From positions 8,880,182-8,944,181 of the forward strand of contig OZ024790.1 in NCBI GenBank assembly GCA_964017065.1: a stretch of 64,000 bases of DNA, written 5' to 3'. Positions 63,026 to 64,000 of this stretch are shown here, one piece after another (positions within the stretch are counted from its first letter, which is position 1; each line of letters starts with the position of its first letter). The position numbers and the translations under genes are program-made. The DNA is from Haliclona indistincta. Its lineage: Eukaryota > Porifera > Demospongiae > Haplosclerida > Chalinidae. The notes beneath the pieces are model-generated. The model saw nothing but the letters and a program-made list of their open reading frames with translations. It ran no database searches and was not told where the DNA came from.

Positions 63026-64000
63026 ATGGTGGACGGATTGAGAACTCTGTGTTGGCGCCTTCCCTGTCTGTCGAAATGGCCGAAACGAGACAGCAGCGAA
63101 GTGCACGTGAAGGGCGTGCACATAGTCGTCGGCTTTTTCTTCATGGTAAACTTTCAACTCGGCATGGGATTCTTGGGGATACCGTTCTCGTTTTTCCACG
63201 GCGGTATTCTAGCCGGCGTGATCAGCATCACAGTGGTCTCCATACTCAGCTGTATCACGTCAATATGGGTGCTGGAAGCAACATCCAGGGCACAGGTAAG
63301 CTTATAGTTCAAGTTTACACATTGCAAGCACGCATCACATGGTCACATTAGTACATACTTGCGATTGTCACCTTGTAGGCCTTCACAGAGCACCAACAAG
63401 GTGCGACATTGATAAAAGGTTCTATATTCCAAATGCTGAGTCGTCACAGGAAATTTGAAATCTCAGAAATCTGTGGCCTGTTCTTGGGCTGGTGGGGAAA
63501 GTATGCTTACATGATTCTGGTCACGATAACTGCATTCGTGTACATGTTGGGGTATTCAACAGTCGCTGGTTCTTCATGGGCTGTAAATATTCCTCTGAAT
63601 TTTGACGCCCTCGAGGAATGCAACAATACCAACTTCTACAAACAAGTTCTCCCGGGTGTAATTCCGTGCAGAAATGCATATTGGTTTAGCCTATTCCTTC
63701 TTGCTTGCATTGTAGTCCCTCTCTCAATGATCAGCCTCAAAGAACAGGCTATCATACAGATAGCAATGAGCATTCTACGATTCACCGCTCTCGGAATGAT
63801 TTTCACTTTCTCACTCGTGAATCAAACTTACAGTGGCACCATCTGTGCATGTGACAGACCTTGGCGCACTAACACAAGCGATTTGGAGCAGTGTGACATT
63901 AATTCTACAATCACACACGCTTTATTTCATTTTAATTTCGAAGCTTGGACAGTGGCTTTGCCAGTCATGGTTTCAGCAACAACTCTTCAGACTGCTATTC
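63026..64000 (+). CDS. AAT-13: second copy of AAT-10, cut by the window end
   Basis: Exon 1 is 63026-63295 and exon 2 is 63379 to beyond the window (intron 83 nt, phase 0). The protein so far is almost identical to AAT-10 (R for S in MVDGLRTLCWRLPC, V for I in FFFMVNFQLGMGF, A for S in TVALPVM). Substitutions are mostly silent, so the copy looks functional or allelic. Confidence 0.8.

Overview
The window looks like animal nuclear DNA, most probably from a sponge. The basis is spliced genes with very short GT-AG introns (many of 46-110 nt), an animal-type CARM1 and POLR2D, a death-domain/ankyrin protein, AT-rich intergenic DNA and a dense load of short inverted-repeat transposons. The sponge assignment is an inference; metazoan is well supported.

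Layout. (1) 1-6.55 kb: two tandem copies of a single-exon death-domain + ankyrin-repeat gene. The first is broken and cut by the window edge, the second is intact (750 aa), and decayed fragments lie between them. (2) 6.75-52.67 kb: a head-to-tail array of eleven loci, all on the + strand, for multi-pass membrane proteins that I read as TMEM104-like members of the amino acid/auxin permease (Aa_trans) family. They are called AAT-1 to AAT-11 here. Every copy has three exons with both introns in phase 0. AAT-1 and AAT-5 to AAT-11 read as intact, AAT-2 and AAT-3 carry frameshifts, and AAT-4 is a relic shattered by transposons over 9 kb. (3) 11.6-19.1 kb, minus strand: an aspartylglucosaminidase-type Ntn hydrolase gene with eight exons, including a 16-nt microexon, and transposon-filled introns. 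(4) 49.7-50.7 kb, minus strand: POLR2D (RNA polymerase II subunit RPB4), head-to-head with AAT-11. (5) 53.1-56.1 kb, minus strand: a membrane-anchored MaoC-type hot-dog dehydratase, head-to-head with CARM1. (6) 56.2-60.8 kb, plus strand: the first eight exons of CARM1/PRMT4. (7) 60.88-64 kb: CARM1 stops abruptly and the sequence becomes a slightly diverged second copy of 45.7-48.4 kb (AAT-9 3' part and AAT-10). This is either a segmental duplication or an assembly join of two haplotypes.

Mobile DNA is rich and layered. There is a triple-nested insertion inside dead AAT-4. A 728-bp near-perfect palindrome has TTAA ends. Several inverted-repeat element families have readable target-site duplications (TTAA, TTA, 7 bp, 9 bp, 10 bp). 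A ZSWIM/MULE-like transposase relic lies in intron 2 of AAT-5, itself interrupted by a piggyBac-like element, and there are a gag-like relic and a LINE fragment. The transporter array is the main biological theme: a local expansion of a family that is usually single-copy in animals, shaped by block duplication, probable exchange between copies, and transposon decay.
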